From assembly GCA_947495775.1 (NCBI GenBank), contig CANMAQ010000005.1, positions 124,001 through 188,000 of the forward strand: a DNA stretch of 64,000 nucleotides. The letters are read 5' to 3'. Origin of the DNA: Jejuia algarum. GTDB taxonomy: Bacteria; Bacteroidota; Bacteroidia; Flavobacteriales; Flavobacteriaceae. Each line of letters starts with the position of its first letter. Within the stretch, counting starts at the first letter, position 1. The position numbers and the translations under genes are program-made. Below the pieces are notes generated by a model, which worked only from the letters and a program-made list of their open reading frames with translations, was not told the origin of the DNA and did no database searches. Below are positions 35,131-44,300 of this stretch, piece after piece.

Positions 35131-36705
35131 ATGAGCAAAAAAATATTCGCCCTTTTAGTCATTTTAATGAGTTTGTCTCTCATTGGTATAATTTTTGTTC
35201 AGGCTTATTTTATAAATCAAGCTGTACAAAACGAAAAAAACCGTTTTAGATATACCATTAATAAAACGCTCTATAATGTAGCCAATACATTAGAGGATAG
35301 AGAATATGCAGATTATGTCTACAAACTTAAAAACATTCTTGCAGACGATGGTGTATCTGTAGATACCGCAGCTATTAGAAATTTATATGTTATAGACGAT
35401 TCAGACTCTAAACAACGTATCATATATCGATATGGTACTTTAGAGGAAAATTATAAGTTTAGTTCGCCGCTCTTTGACATTAGTTTAGATCATCTAGAAG
35501 ACGATACACTCAATATAAAACGCGTGTATAGTGAGCGTGAAACCAAAATTTTTAAGAATTCGAATTTTGAAGCAGATTTAAATGCAAAACTGCGCTTGCT
35601 CGATAACATCTCAAGTACAGATAAAGTGTTTTTTGAAGATATTTATAGTGATTTGTCGTACAAAAAACCCATTCACAAGCGGGTGTCTACCGAAGATATA
35701 CAAAAGTTACTTGCAGAAAAATTTAGAAGAGACTCTATAAAAATTGATTTTGAATTTGCAGTTTATAGCAAAGATTTAGCTACAAAAATTCAAAGTGATG
35801 ATTTTGAATATAAACGGAAATCTACTTTTGAAGTGCCCTTTTTTCAAAATAGAAAAAACCCTAATACCTATCGCCTTTTAGTTAATTTTCCATCGCATAG
35901 CACATACATTTTGTCATCGATTTACATCATGATATTGTTATCTATTGTGTTTACATTAATTATAATATTAGCTTATACCAGTGCGATATACCAATTAATT
36001 CAACAACGTAAAATTTCTGAAATTAAAACAGATTTTATCAATAATATGACGCATGAGTTTAAAACTCCTATTGCAACGATAAATTTAGCTTTAGACTCCA
36101 TTAAAAGTCCCAAAATTATTGACGATAAAACGAAGGTGCTGCGCTATCTAAATATGATAAAAGAAGAAAATAAGCGCATGCATGCACAGGTGGAAAATGT
36201 TTTAAGAATATCTAAGCTAGAAAAAAATGAACTAAATATTAGTAAGGATAGAGAAGATTTACACGACATAATAGAAGACGCAATAACACATGTGGAATTA
36301 ATTGTTGAAGATCGACAAGGTTATATCAAAACACATTTAAGAGCAGAACACGCTTCTGTTTTAGCAAATGACATGCATTTTACGAATGTTATTGTAAATA
36401 TTTTGGACAATGCCATAAAGTATTCTCCAGAATCACCACAAATAGATGTGTTTACCGAAAATGTAGGCACTAACATCTTGCTAAAAATACAAGACAAAGG
36501 GAGTGGTATGAGTAAAGCCGCAGCCAAACGCGTCTTTGAAAAATTTTATAGAGAACATACCGGTAATATACATAATGTAAAAGGGCATGGTTTAGGTCTG
36601 GCTTATGTAAAGCGCATTATAGACGACCATCAAGGATTTATATCGGTAGATAGTGAAAAAGGTAAAGGAAGTACTTTTGTAATAAAGCTTCCGTTAATAT
36701 CATAG
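35131..36705 (+). CDS. Sensor histidine kinase (RprX-like)
   Basis: 524 residues. Two membrane helices (about 6-27 and 268-290) bracket a periplasmic sensing domain of about 240 residues with no recognised fold. The cytosolic kinase core has the HisKA motif INNMTHEFKTPIATINLAL, with the phosphorylated His near residue 308, and the ATP-binding domain with NILDNAIKYSP (N box), DKGSGMSKAA (G1) and GHGLGLAYVKRI (G2). The pattern resembles RprX of Bacteroides. It is 6 bp ahead of its response regulator gene. The signal is unknown. Confidence 0.93.
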   Translation: MSKKIFALLVILMSLSLIGIIFVQAYFINQAVQNEKNRFRYTINKTLYNVANTLEDREYADYVYKLKNILADDGVSVDTAAIRNLYVIDDSDSKQRIIYRYGTLEENYKFSSPLFDISLDHLEDDTLNIKRVYSERETKIFKNSNFEADLNAKLRLLDNISSTDKVFFEDIYSDLSYKKPIHKRVSTEDIQKLLAEKFRRDSIKIDFEFAVYSKDLATKIQSDDFEYKRKSTFEVPFFQNRKNPNTYRLLVNFPSHSTYILSSIYIMILLSIVFTLIIILAYTSAIYQLIQQRKISEIKTDFINNMTHEFKTPIATINLALDSIKSPKIIDDKTKVLRYLNMIKEENKRMHAQVENVLRISKLEKNELNISKDREDLHDIIEDAITHVELIVEDRQGYIKTHLRAEHASVLANDMHFTNVIVNILDNAIKYSPESPQIDVFTENVGTNILLKIQDKGSGMSKAAAKRVFEKFYREHTGNIHNVKGHGLGLAYVKRIIDDHQGFISVDSEKGKGSTFVIKLPLIS

Positions 36706-36711
36706 AAAAAT

Positions 36712-37416
36712 ATGGAAGCGATAAATAAGAAAATTTTATTAGTAGAAGACGATCCTAACTTTGGAACCGTACTGAGAGATTATTTAATGATGAATGATTA
36801 TGATGTAGTTCATGCCAAAAATGGGATGGAAGGTTTTGAAAAATTCAAAAAAGACGATTATGACCTCTGCATTTTAGATGTCATGATGCCTTATAAAGAT
36901 GGATTTACTTTAGCAAAAGAGATTCGTGAAAAAAATACAGATGTACCAATTGTATTTTTAACCGCAAAAGCAATGAAAGAAGATGTGCTAAAGGGCTATA
37001 AAGTAGGAGCAGACGATTATCTTAATAAGCCTTTTGATAGTGAGGTGCTTTTAATGAAAATAAAAGCCATCATACAGCGTAAAGCTACCGAAACCATATC
37101 AGATAGCAAGCAGTTTGAATTTACTATAGGGCGTTTCCACTTAAATTCTAAATTACGTTTTTTACGTTTCGATAATGGCGAACCCTCTAAACTTTCTCCT
37201 AAAGAGAATGAATTATTACGCCTGTTAGCATTACATGAAAACGATTTAATGCCAAGAGAACTGGCACTAACTAAAATATGGCGCGATGACAATTACTTTA
37301 CATCTCGAAGTATGGATGTTTATATCGCAAAATTGCGCAAGTACTTGAAATTAGACGAAAAAGTAGAAATACTAAATATTCATGGTGAAGGTTTCCGTTT
37401 GGTGGTGAATGCATAA
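36712..37416 (+). CDS. OmpR-family response regulator (RprY-like)
   Basis: 234 residues. Receiver domain (about 6-120) with the acidic pair in LLVEDDPNFG, phospho-acceptor Asp56 in CILDVMMPYKDG and the conserved Lys in DYLNKPFD; C-terminal winged-helix DNA-binding domain (about 130-232) with LSPKENELLRLLALHEN and SRSMDVYIAKLRKYL. Partner of the kinase 6 bp upstream. Similar to RprY; the regulon is unknown. Followed by a terminator. Confidence 0.94.
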   Translation: MEAINKKILLVEDDPNFGTVLRDYLMMNDYDVVHAKNGMEGFEKFKKDDYDLCILDVMMPYKDGFTLAKEIREKNTDVPIVFLTAKAMKEDVLKGYKVGADDYLNKPFDSEVLLMKIKAIIQRKATETISDSKQFEFTIGRFHLNSKLRFLRFDNGEPSKLSPKENELLRLLALHENDLMPRELALTKIWRDDNYFTSRSMDVYIAKLRKYLKLDEKVEILNIHGEGFRLVVNA

Positions 37417-37475
37417 ATCTTAGTGTGGACAAAGCGTATCTTAAGATACTATCGTACCTATATAATATTACAGTG

Positions 37476-37500
37476 AATCCAGCTTTTAGCTGGATTTTTT
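37476..37500 (+). terminator. Rho-independent terminator of the two-component operon
   Basis: Perfect stem AATCCAGCT / AGCTGGATT (37476-37484 and 37488-37496) with a TTT loop and a T run. Confidence 0.92.
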
Positions 37501-37697
37501 AGTTTAGGGTATTTTTTGAGTAGTTCTAAGAGAAAAATAGGAGTATTGTTCTAGAACTCTAATCAGCCTTACAAGAACTACAATATGTGTGTTATCTTTA
37601 ATAGAAAAAAACAGGCACTCGATACTATTTTTAGCTTTTTTTGGAGTGAGCTTTAGCTGCTTTTTTAGGTTTTAAACGTTAATAATGCGTTTCATGA

Positions 37698-37832
37698 CTT
37701 TATAGAAATTTTAGAAAATTAAACAGTTCTAAGTTTGGGAAACCGATACAGATAGCAATTGAAGATTGTGGCGATGGAATTTGGAAAGTCTTTTTTAGAA
37801 ATGTATTTTTAAGTTTATTAGGTGAAAATTAA
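37698..37832 (+). pseudogene. Possible insertion-sequence integrase C-terminal remnant
   Basis: Open from a TGA at 37695 to a TAA at 37830. The reading FGKPIQIAIEDCGDGIWKVF followed by FRNVFLSLLGEN resembles the C-terminal beta-domain of DDE integrase-type transposases (pattern: DGIW, then V/I-x-F, then a final L-G strand). No catalytic DDE part remains. The assignment is by pattern memory and could be wrong. Confidence 0.35.
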
Positions 37833-37880
37833 TTTAGTGTAGGCCATGTCCTTTTACAAATAAACAAACAAAATACTTAG

Positions 37881-38447
37881 ATGATAGATAAAATTATATT
37901 TTATGCAGTGATCAATATAACTGTTTCAATAGCTATTTTTTATTTATACAAAGGGGGTGAAAAAAACATCAATTTAGTTAAGGAAGATGTACACACATTA
38001 AAAATGAACAAACTCTTTTATTATTTAGGAATACTGTTAATCATCGTTGGGATGAGCACGATTATAATTCCTTTATTTTCTTTAAGCTTTAGTGAAAATA
38101 ATAACCAAATAATTGCTATGAGTATTATGGGATCTTTATGTATTCTGATGGGAATGGTTTTAATTAAAATTTATAAAACACATTTCTTAATATTTGACGA
38201 CCATACTGTTAGTGTAGTTCGTTATTTTGGGAAAATAACACAAGGAAAATTAGAGGATATAGAAACTGTAAAATTTAATTCTTTAACAGGAATGATTACT
38301 ATAAGATTGAAAACGGGCTTTATTTTAAAATTTAGTCAGTATTTAGTAGGGATAACTAATTTTATTCAACATATTGAAACCAAAAATCAATTAGATTTGA
38401 AAAAAGTGAAATTAAAAATAAATCCCTTTACTAAAAGTAGTGATTAA
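37881..38447 (+). CDS. Small membrane protein of unknown function
   Basis: 188 residues with three hydrophobic helices (about 4-23, 46-67, 77-97), then a soluble tail (about 98-188) that alternates as a small beta-barrel: HFLIFDDHTVSVVRYFGKI, KLEDIETVKFNSLTGMITIRL. This tail resembles the bacterial PH-like domains found in membrane proteins, but the match is loose. No neighbours in the same transcription unit are obvious. Function unknown. Confidence 0.7.
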   Translation: MIDKIIFYAVINITVSIAIFYLYKGGEKNINLVKEDVHTLKMNKLFYYLGILLIIVGMSTIIIPLFSLSFSENNNQIIAMSIMGSLCILMGMVLIKIYKTHFLIFDDHTVSVVRYFGKITQGKLEDIETVKFNSLTGMITIRLKTGFILKFSQYLVGITNFIQHIETKNQLDLKKVKLKINPFTKSSD

Positions 38448-38605
38448 TGAACAAACATAGCAGATAGGCTAATACTATAAGTATTGAAATCAGGCAATTG
38501 TTATTACAGGACCTATTGTTTAAGCGGAAGAGCACTCCTTTTAGCGCCATGTGAACCATTTAAACGGGGGCATACATTTAAAAAACACATTGAAATCTAA
38601 AGACA

Positions 38606-39106
38606 TTGAAGGTACTAAACATTCATAAACGAATACTAAACAGACCAAAAAATGAGGTCGTTGAAATATTAAAAACGCTATCTACAGACAACGATAAAAT
38701 TTGGCCAAAAGACCAATGGCCACCGATGAGATTTAAGGGAGGACTAAAAATAGGGGCGAAGGGAGGACATGGCCCCATAAGATATGCTGTAGAAAAATAC
38801 AATCCGAATGAAATTATTCAATTTAGATTCTCAAGACCCAATGGATTTAATGGAATTCACAAATTTGAGATAAATGCAGTAGCAGACGCGAAAACAGAAA
38901 TAAAACACACGATCGACATGCGTACTGTTGGAAAAGGAACGCTTGCTTGGGTTTTTGGGATTCACTCTCTGCATAATGCGTTAATCGAAGATGGATTTGA
39001 TACGCTTGAAAATAACTTTCTTGAAAAGAAAAAATCGACCACATGGAATTTTTGGGTACGCTTTTTAAGAAAACAAATAGCAAAAAGTCGAAATCCCTCA
39101 AACTAA
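38606..39106 (+). CDS. SRPBCC-like (START/Bet v1 fold) protein
   Basis: 166 residues with a TTG start codon (LKVLNIHKRIL as coded). The opening helical KNEVVEILKTLST, a central beta-sheet with GPIRYAVEKYNPNEIIQFRF and HKFEINAVADAKTEIKHTID, and a long C-terminal helix (NALIEDGFDTLENNFLE) give the SRPBCC ligand-binding layout. Members bind hydrophobic small molecules; the ligand here is unknown. The start is uncertain because no ATG or GTG lies nearby in frame. The strongly basic tail (WVRFLRKQIAKSRN) may contact membrane or nucleic acid. Confidence 0.7.
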   Translation: MKVLNIHKRILNRPKNEVVEILKTLSTDNDKIWPKDQWPPMRFKGGLKIGAKGGHGPIRYAVEKYNPNEIIQFRFSRPNGFNGIHKFEINAVADAKTEIKHTIDMRTVGKGTLAWVFGIHSLHNALIEDGFDTLENNFLEKKKSTTWNFWVRFLRKQIAKSRNPSN

Positions 39107-39298
39107 TAAAATACATTGATAAATAAAAAATACTAATTAAAAGCAATCTGCGATACGCCTTCACATTTGGAAAGTGTGAGGTATAACTGTACTTTTAGGT
39201 TTTTTATTAGAGTTAATTTTGTAAAAATCAGTTCTAGGAAGTGTTTTTAAATATAAACGCTTCGTTTTAATTTAAGTAACCCGATCTTAAGCGAACCT

Positions 39299-40054
39299 AT
39301 GAAACTAAAACTATTAGCATTAAGCGTTTTAACTCTATTGGTATTACAGTCCTGCCAATCCAAAACGAAAGAACAACATACAACTAAATCACTTACCCCA
39401 ATACAGAATTCTAGTGTTGCCTACGGTATTGATATTTCTCACCATCAAAATAACGAAATCGATGCGGTAATCCAGCATACAGATAGTTTGAGTTTTATTA
39501 TTTGTAAAGCAACAGAAGGTGTTACGTATACCGACCCTAAGTTTGTTAAGAACTGGAAAACCATTAAAGCACATAATTTTTTAAGGGGCGCATATCATTT
39601 TTACCAGAGTAAAGATAATCCTGTGGCTCAGGCTGCTTTTTTTCTTGAGGCAATTTCAGATATCCAACACACAGATATCCCACCTATCATTGATGTTGAA
39701 GCGGGAGGGATTGATAGAGCACAAACGGTAAGTGAGGTGCAAAAGGGAATCCGTTTATTTCTAAATGAAATTGAAAACAAAATAAAATGCAAACCTATAA
39801 TTTATACAGATGTCCATACAGCAAATAGATACCTTAACACAGCGTATTTCTCTAAGTATGCATTATGGATTGCAAATTATAATGGCAAAACTGCACCAGA
39901 CCTTCCTGAAATTTGGACCTCTAAGGGATGGTTAATTTGGCAAAAAAATCAGACCTATACATTTCATAACATTGTGAATGATTTTGATGTTTTTAATGGC
40001 AGTTTAACAGCATTTAAAACATTTATCGCTAACAGTTATACAGGTAATAAGTAG
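39299..40054 (+). CDS. GH25-family lysozyme, lipoprotein
   Basis: N-acetylmuramidase of glycoside hydrolase family 25, which cleaves peptidoglycan. It has 251 residues, lipobox LQSC with Cys19, then the barrel: YGIDISHHQ (first catalytic-site Asp), FIICKATEGVTYTDPKFVKNW, RGAYHFYQ, and PPIIDVEAGG with the catalytic Asp and Glu. WLIWQKNQ and IVNDFDVFNG form the end of the barrel. All key residues are there. The lipid anchor places it at the inner or outer membrane facing the periplasm; in this gene neighbourhood a role in phage defence or competition is possible but not shown. Confidence 0.92.
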   Translation: MKLKLLALSVLTLLVLQSCQSKTKEQHTTKSLTPIQNSSVAYGIDISHHQNNEIDAVIQHTDSLSFIICKATEGVTYTDPKFVKNWKTIKAHNFLRGAYHFYQSKDNPVAQAAFFLEAISDIQHTDIPPIIDVEAGGIDRAQTVSEVQKGIRLFLNEIENKIKCKPIIYTDVHTANRYLNTAYFSKYALWIANYNGKTAPDLPEIWTSKGWLIWQKNQTYTFHNIVNDFDVFNGSLTAFKTFIANSYTGNK

Positions 40055-40161
40055 TAGGAAACAGTACCAATAAAAGTAGAAATACGATCTAGAGGGGGTA
40101 GGGTTTAAGGCGTCGTTTAAATCCCGTAAAACATCTCGATTATAAAAATAATTTAAAATCA

Positions 40162-41262
40162 ATGCAGAGCATGCGTTTCTTAACATCATTATTTAAAAGA
40201 AAGACACAACCCCTAAAATCTTACGCTGATTTTTGGAAGTGGTTTGTACAAAATGAACAGAAATTTTACAATGTTGTAAAAGACCAAGGCGCTATTAAAA
40301 AGGTTTTTTTCTCTAAATTAGAGCCCAAATTAAAAGAACTTAAAGATGGATTTTGGTTCTTAGTAGGAATGTCTGATACAGATGAGGTAGAACTAATTCT
40401 AACAGCTGAAGGTGTTATACCAAATATTGTATTTGTAGAAGAGTTAGTCGCTGCAGCACCAAAAATGGCACATTGGAAGATAACAGCATTAAAACAAGCT
40501 TCTACTATAGATGCCTTAGGGATAGAAATGGATGGTTATACATTTAATGCAGAAAAGATGCGTTTTTATGCGACAACACACGACGCAATGCCCGATGAAA
40601 TTGATATTACAATTACGCATGAAGACTTCAATGCAACCAATAGTGTCAGTATAATTAATGGCGTTTATATTGCTCTAGATATATTGATTGGAGAACTTAA
40701 TGTTGCCACTAAAATAGACCAACTGGATGTCATTCATCCTAAAGAAGCGACTACCGAATTAATTCCTTTAGAAAAATTAAAAGATTTTTTAATATGGAGA
40801 GAGAAAGAATTTGTAGAGAAGTATAAAGGCTTGAGGCGCGATACCGAAAAAGATACGTATTCCAGTTTAGAAGGAACGCTTCAAAATGGCCTACCTTTGA
40901 TAGCTATTATAAATAGTGACTTACTAAACTGGGACAGTAAAGCATCTCATCCTTGGATTGCAGTAGTTGAGATAAAATACGATGGTAAAAAGAATAACGG
41001 CATGCCTAGTGCGACTACCTATCAACGTCTAAATGCTATTGAAGATCAAATCATGGCGGCATTACAAGCTACCGATGGACATTTGAATATAGGCAGGGAG
41101 ACCGCCGATTCTGTTCGAAAAATATACCTTGCTAACAAAGACTTTAGAAAGGTATCTAAAGTTCTATACCACATAAAAATAGAACACAGCGATAGTGCTT
41201 TAGATTTTAATATATATAAGGATAAATACTGGCAATCATTTCAGCATTTTATGCCGCATTAA
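40162..41262 (+). CDS. DUF695-domain protein
   Basis: 366 residues, soluble, no signal peptide. The C-terminal part (about 230-360), with NGLPLIAIINSDLLNWDSKASHPWIAVVEIKYDGKK split over two strands and YQRLNAIEDQIMAAL, matches my recollection of the DUF695 family. The N-terminal part (about 15-200), with DFWKWFVQNEQKFYNVVK and WFLVGMSDTDEVELILTAEG, resembles another conserved domain often found in the same proteins. No enzymatic motif. It converges on the phospholipase D-like gene with a 67-bp gap. Function unknown. Confidence 0.72.
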   Translation: MQSMRFLTSLFKRKTQPLKSYADFWKWFVQNEQKFYNVVKDQGAIKKVFFSKLEPKLKELKDGFWFLVGMSDTDEVELILTAEGVIPNIVFVEELVAAAPKMAHWKITALKQASTIDALGIEMDGYTFNAEKMRFYATTHDAMPDEIDITITHEDFNATNSVSIINGVYIALDILIGELNVATKIDQLDVIHPKEATTELIPLEKLKDFLIWREKEFVEKYKGLRRDTEKDTYSSLEGTLQNGLPLIAIINSDLLNWDSKASHPWIAVVEIKYDGKKNNGMPSATTYQRLNAIEDQIMAALQATDGHLNIGRETADSVRKIYLANKDFRKVSKVLYHIKIEHSDSALDFNIYKDKYWQSFQHFMPH

Positions 41263-41329
41263 GTTGGGTTTTCAAAAAACGCTATCTAGGACAAGTTTTC
41301 AATGGATTTTAATTTAAGCATTTTATTTT

Positions 41330-44300
41330 CTAAACATTTAAAGTTAATGTCTCTCTTAAAAAGGTACCAGGAATAACAGTATCTACAGCAGGATTAAACA
41401 ACCGCTCTGCTGTACAAACAATGGCGGTAGGCGTACTGTCAATCTGTGCCGTAATGGTAACTTGATCCTTGGTACTTATAGGAATAGTGACTTCTCCTGT
41501 TGGAATCCCTTTAATAACGATGGCATCAAGAGGTGCCCCAATGACCAGTTCTAAACAGTGGGTTTGAAAGGGACCTTCTGTGGTCACAACATCATTTTCG
41601 TCAGTATGTGCTATGGTCATGCTAATTTCTAAAAAGGCGGTACTGCCATTGGTGATCGCGGTTTTAATTTCGGTTTCGCAATCAAATCCAAAGGACAGTA
41701 ACGCATAGGCATTGATATCGTTTTTACCAGCTCCTGCCGCAGTTGCTAAGATACCCAGTTGGTCGCCATTGGTATCTCTACCATCGGTATCTAAAACATT
41801 GCAAGATATAAAGTTAAGCATGGGGGAGTTAACGTCAAGGTCTATAACAACATCTACGCCAGCATTAAATTGCACATCGCCAGTAATACGTTTTATATAA
41901 TTAGGATCTAGTTTTTTAGCACGTGGTTTTAATGGGTGTAAACGGGTGGATGGTTGTTCGCCTTCACGTTCTATTTTTTTGAATAGTCGAAATGTCGCAT
42001 AATAATCTTGTAGCAGTGCTGTATATGCTTTAGGCAACCCGGCTAGAATTCTACAAATTTCAATACGGTGTGCCCTTACGTTGTGAGTACCGCCTTTAAA
42101 TAACTTTTTACCAATACAAGCGGCGTTAATTTCCCAATCATAACTCATACTACGGTAATTAATGTTAGAAGACCCAATCATCATAAACACATCATCTACA
42201 ATGATATGTTTAGAGTGTACATAAATGTCTTTACCTGCGCTGTTTATAGGATGTAATACAACAACTTTATCTTTAACATGGGGTGTTGTAGAGGTTGGGT
42301 TTATGGTATAATGTGCACATTTGGCACCCGTACTAGGCCCTGTGTAATTGCCACCATAGTATAAGGCTTGTAAGGCTTTTTGTCTGCCTTTAAACAGTAG
42401 GGGGTCTATCTTTTCAGACTCCGAAAGGTCTTTAGGCAGTACTAAAATAAGACATTTAGGCCCTGTCGCTTTTTTTAGTGCTTCGTGCAATTCTAAAGCC
42501 AGTTCAACACTAAAAAAGTACTGTTCATTTATGAGAATAAATTTAGTGGCATTTTGAATGGCTTTAATATAAGATTGATAAGAGCCATCTTCACCCGCTT
42601 CAGACACAAAATCGCGATCGGCTGTGTTTATTTGTGCATGGCATGAAAACGGAGGAATAGTTCTATTAATTTGTAAAAAGGTATTACCACTTACTTTTTT
42701 GAGTTTAATGGGATCGGTTTCTATTTTTATTCCCGAGTTGACAGCATTAGAAATCCCTGCATCTGGGTTTACTGGGCGACAGGTGTTGTTATTGGTATCT
42801 ATAAATTCGTCAATCGCTTCCCAACGTTGTTTAAAATTTAACAAAACATCGTGTACGGCTTGACCTTCTATTTTTAATTGAATATCGAACCAAGGATTTC
42901 CGTCGCGTTCTGGGTCTTTACTGTGGTGTTCGCTGGTATCCCAACGCCCATGTGCTATGTCCATACCCCCAAGGTAAGCAATCATTTCTTTGCGTTTAAA
43001 ATTGGAATCATCTTCGGTTTCAAAAACCAATACCGTTGCCTTTTGATGAAAAGACCCAAAAGGGCGTGTAGAACGGTCTAATATGGCAAAACCCCTTTTG
43101 TTATTTACAGTACGGTTAAGTATCGCTGCAATTTCAGCATTATTACTATGGCCATTTTCTACACCTGCACCAGCATCTACATTGGCTAAAAATTGTTCCC
43201 AATATAAGGCGTGTACCTTAACATCATTTGCTATAGCTTCGCGTATCATGCCCCCAAATTCTTCGGGGTGTAAGGGGACATTGGCATTGAGGTGTGCTGC
43301 TCTTGAATAGGCAAAGGTTTTAGCAGCAGTAAGAATACTTGTGGCGTTAAATTCTTGGCTGTCTTCATCTGTTCGGTTTACAATGAGGCCTATAAGCTTG
43401 TCATTGGCCATATAATGCTCTAAAATACTCAAGTCTTGGTTGGTCGCATTAAGGTCTCCACCTTCAGCATTTAGAGGTATAAAATCGTAAGACCCGCGTT
43501 GTTGGTGTAGTAACAGTAATTCTGCATTAGTGTCTCCAGAAAGGTTTAATGCCGTAGATATGGTAGCCAGTGCGACTTTACGTTTTAATAGGGCTTTTGG
43601 CGGATCGTTATCTGTAATCTCTAAAGCAAACCAATCGTCTGGAATTTCAGTAGTTTTAATAATAGGGTTTAAACCATTAAGTGTTTTTGTGGTGGTGCGC
43701 ACTAAATTTAGTGAATTTTTCCAATAGGCTTTAAGTTGGTGTGTCTTTAAGGCAGGATTACCAGTAAGCGTAACATTATATAAAGCATTTGCTCTAGTAA
43801 AACCTTTAGATTGTGTTTTAGAGCTTTCTCCAGCGCCTGTTACTGTGACGCATTCTGTCCAAAATGAGGATGTAATATGCGCTTTATCGGTTTCCCTAGC
43901 GGGTAATAGTAAAAATGTATTAGCACTTCCTGCGGGGTCGTGTCCAGAAAAATTAACGACGGTATGGTTTGCATTAATGGCGTTAAGCAAAGCATCTACA
44001 GCGTTAACATCGTCGTCGTTAGCAGCGATATCGTAAGCAGTCATAGACCCATTCATGTGTAAATGCGCACTTGATTTCCAATTGGTGAGGTAAATTTCTT
44101 TAAGAATACGTTTAGGATCTTCTTTAGTGATGACTTTAAAGAGGTCCTTCATAAAGGATTGTCCATCGTTAAAAATAGCGATCTTATTATCGGGGTGAAA
44201 TAACTTAAAACTGTTAAATGACCCGACCCCAGGACGCGTTAATTTAAAAAGGCCATCCTTGTTAATGGCACCACCAGCTGTGGTTTGAAATTCTTTACCA

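Larger units (their letters stand above)
37417..37880. other. 464-bp intergenic region with terminator and integrase-like remnant
   Basis: Begins with the terminator of the two-component operon (37476-37500). Positions 37698-37832 hold a decayed reading frame, listed separately. The middle is AT-rich with no structure that I recognise. This marks the start of the accessory stretch that runs to about 58.7 kb. Confidence 0.5.

Noticed and set aside
39162..39182. Imperfect hairpin before the GH25 lysozyme gene as terminator
   Set aside because: The stem has a bulge and no T run follows on either strand.
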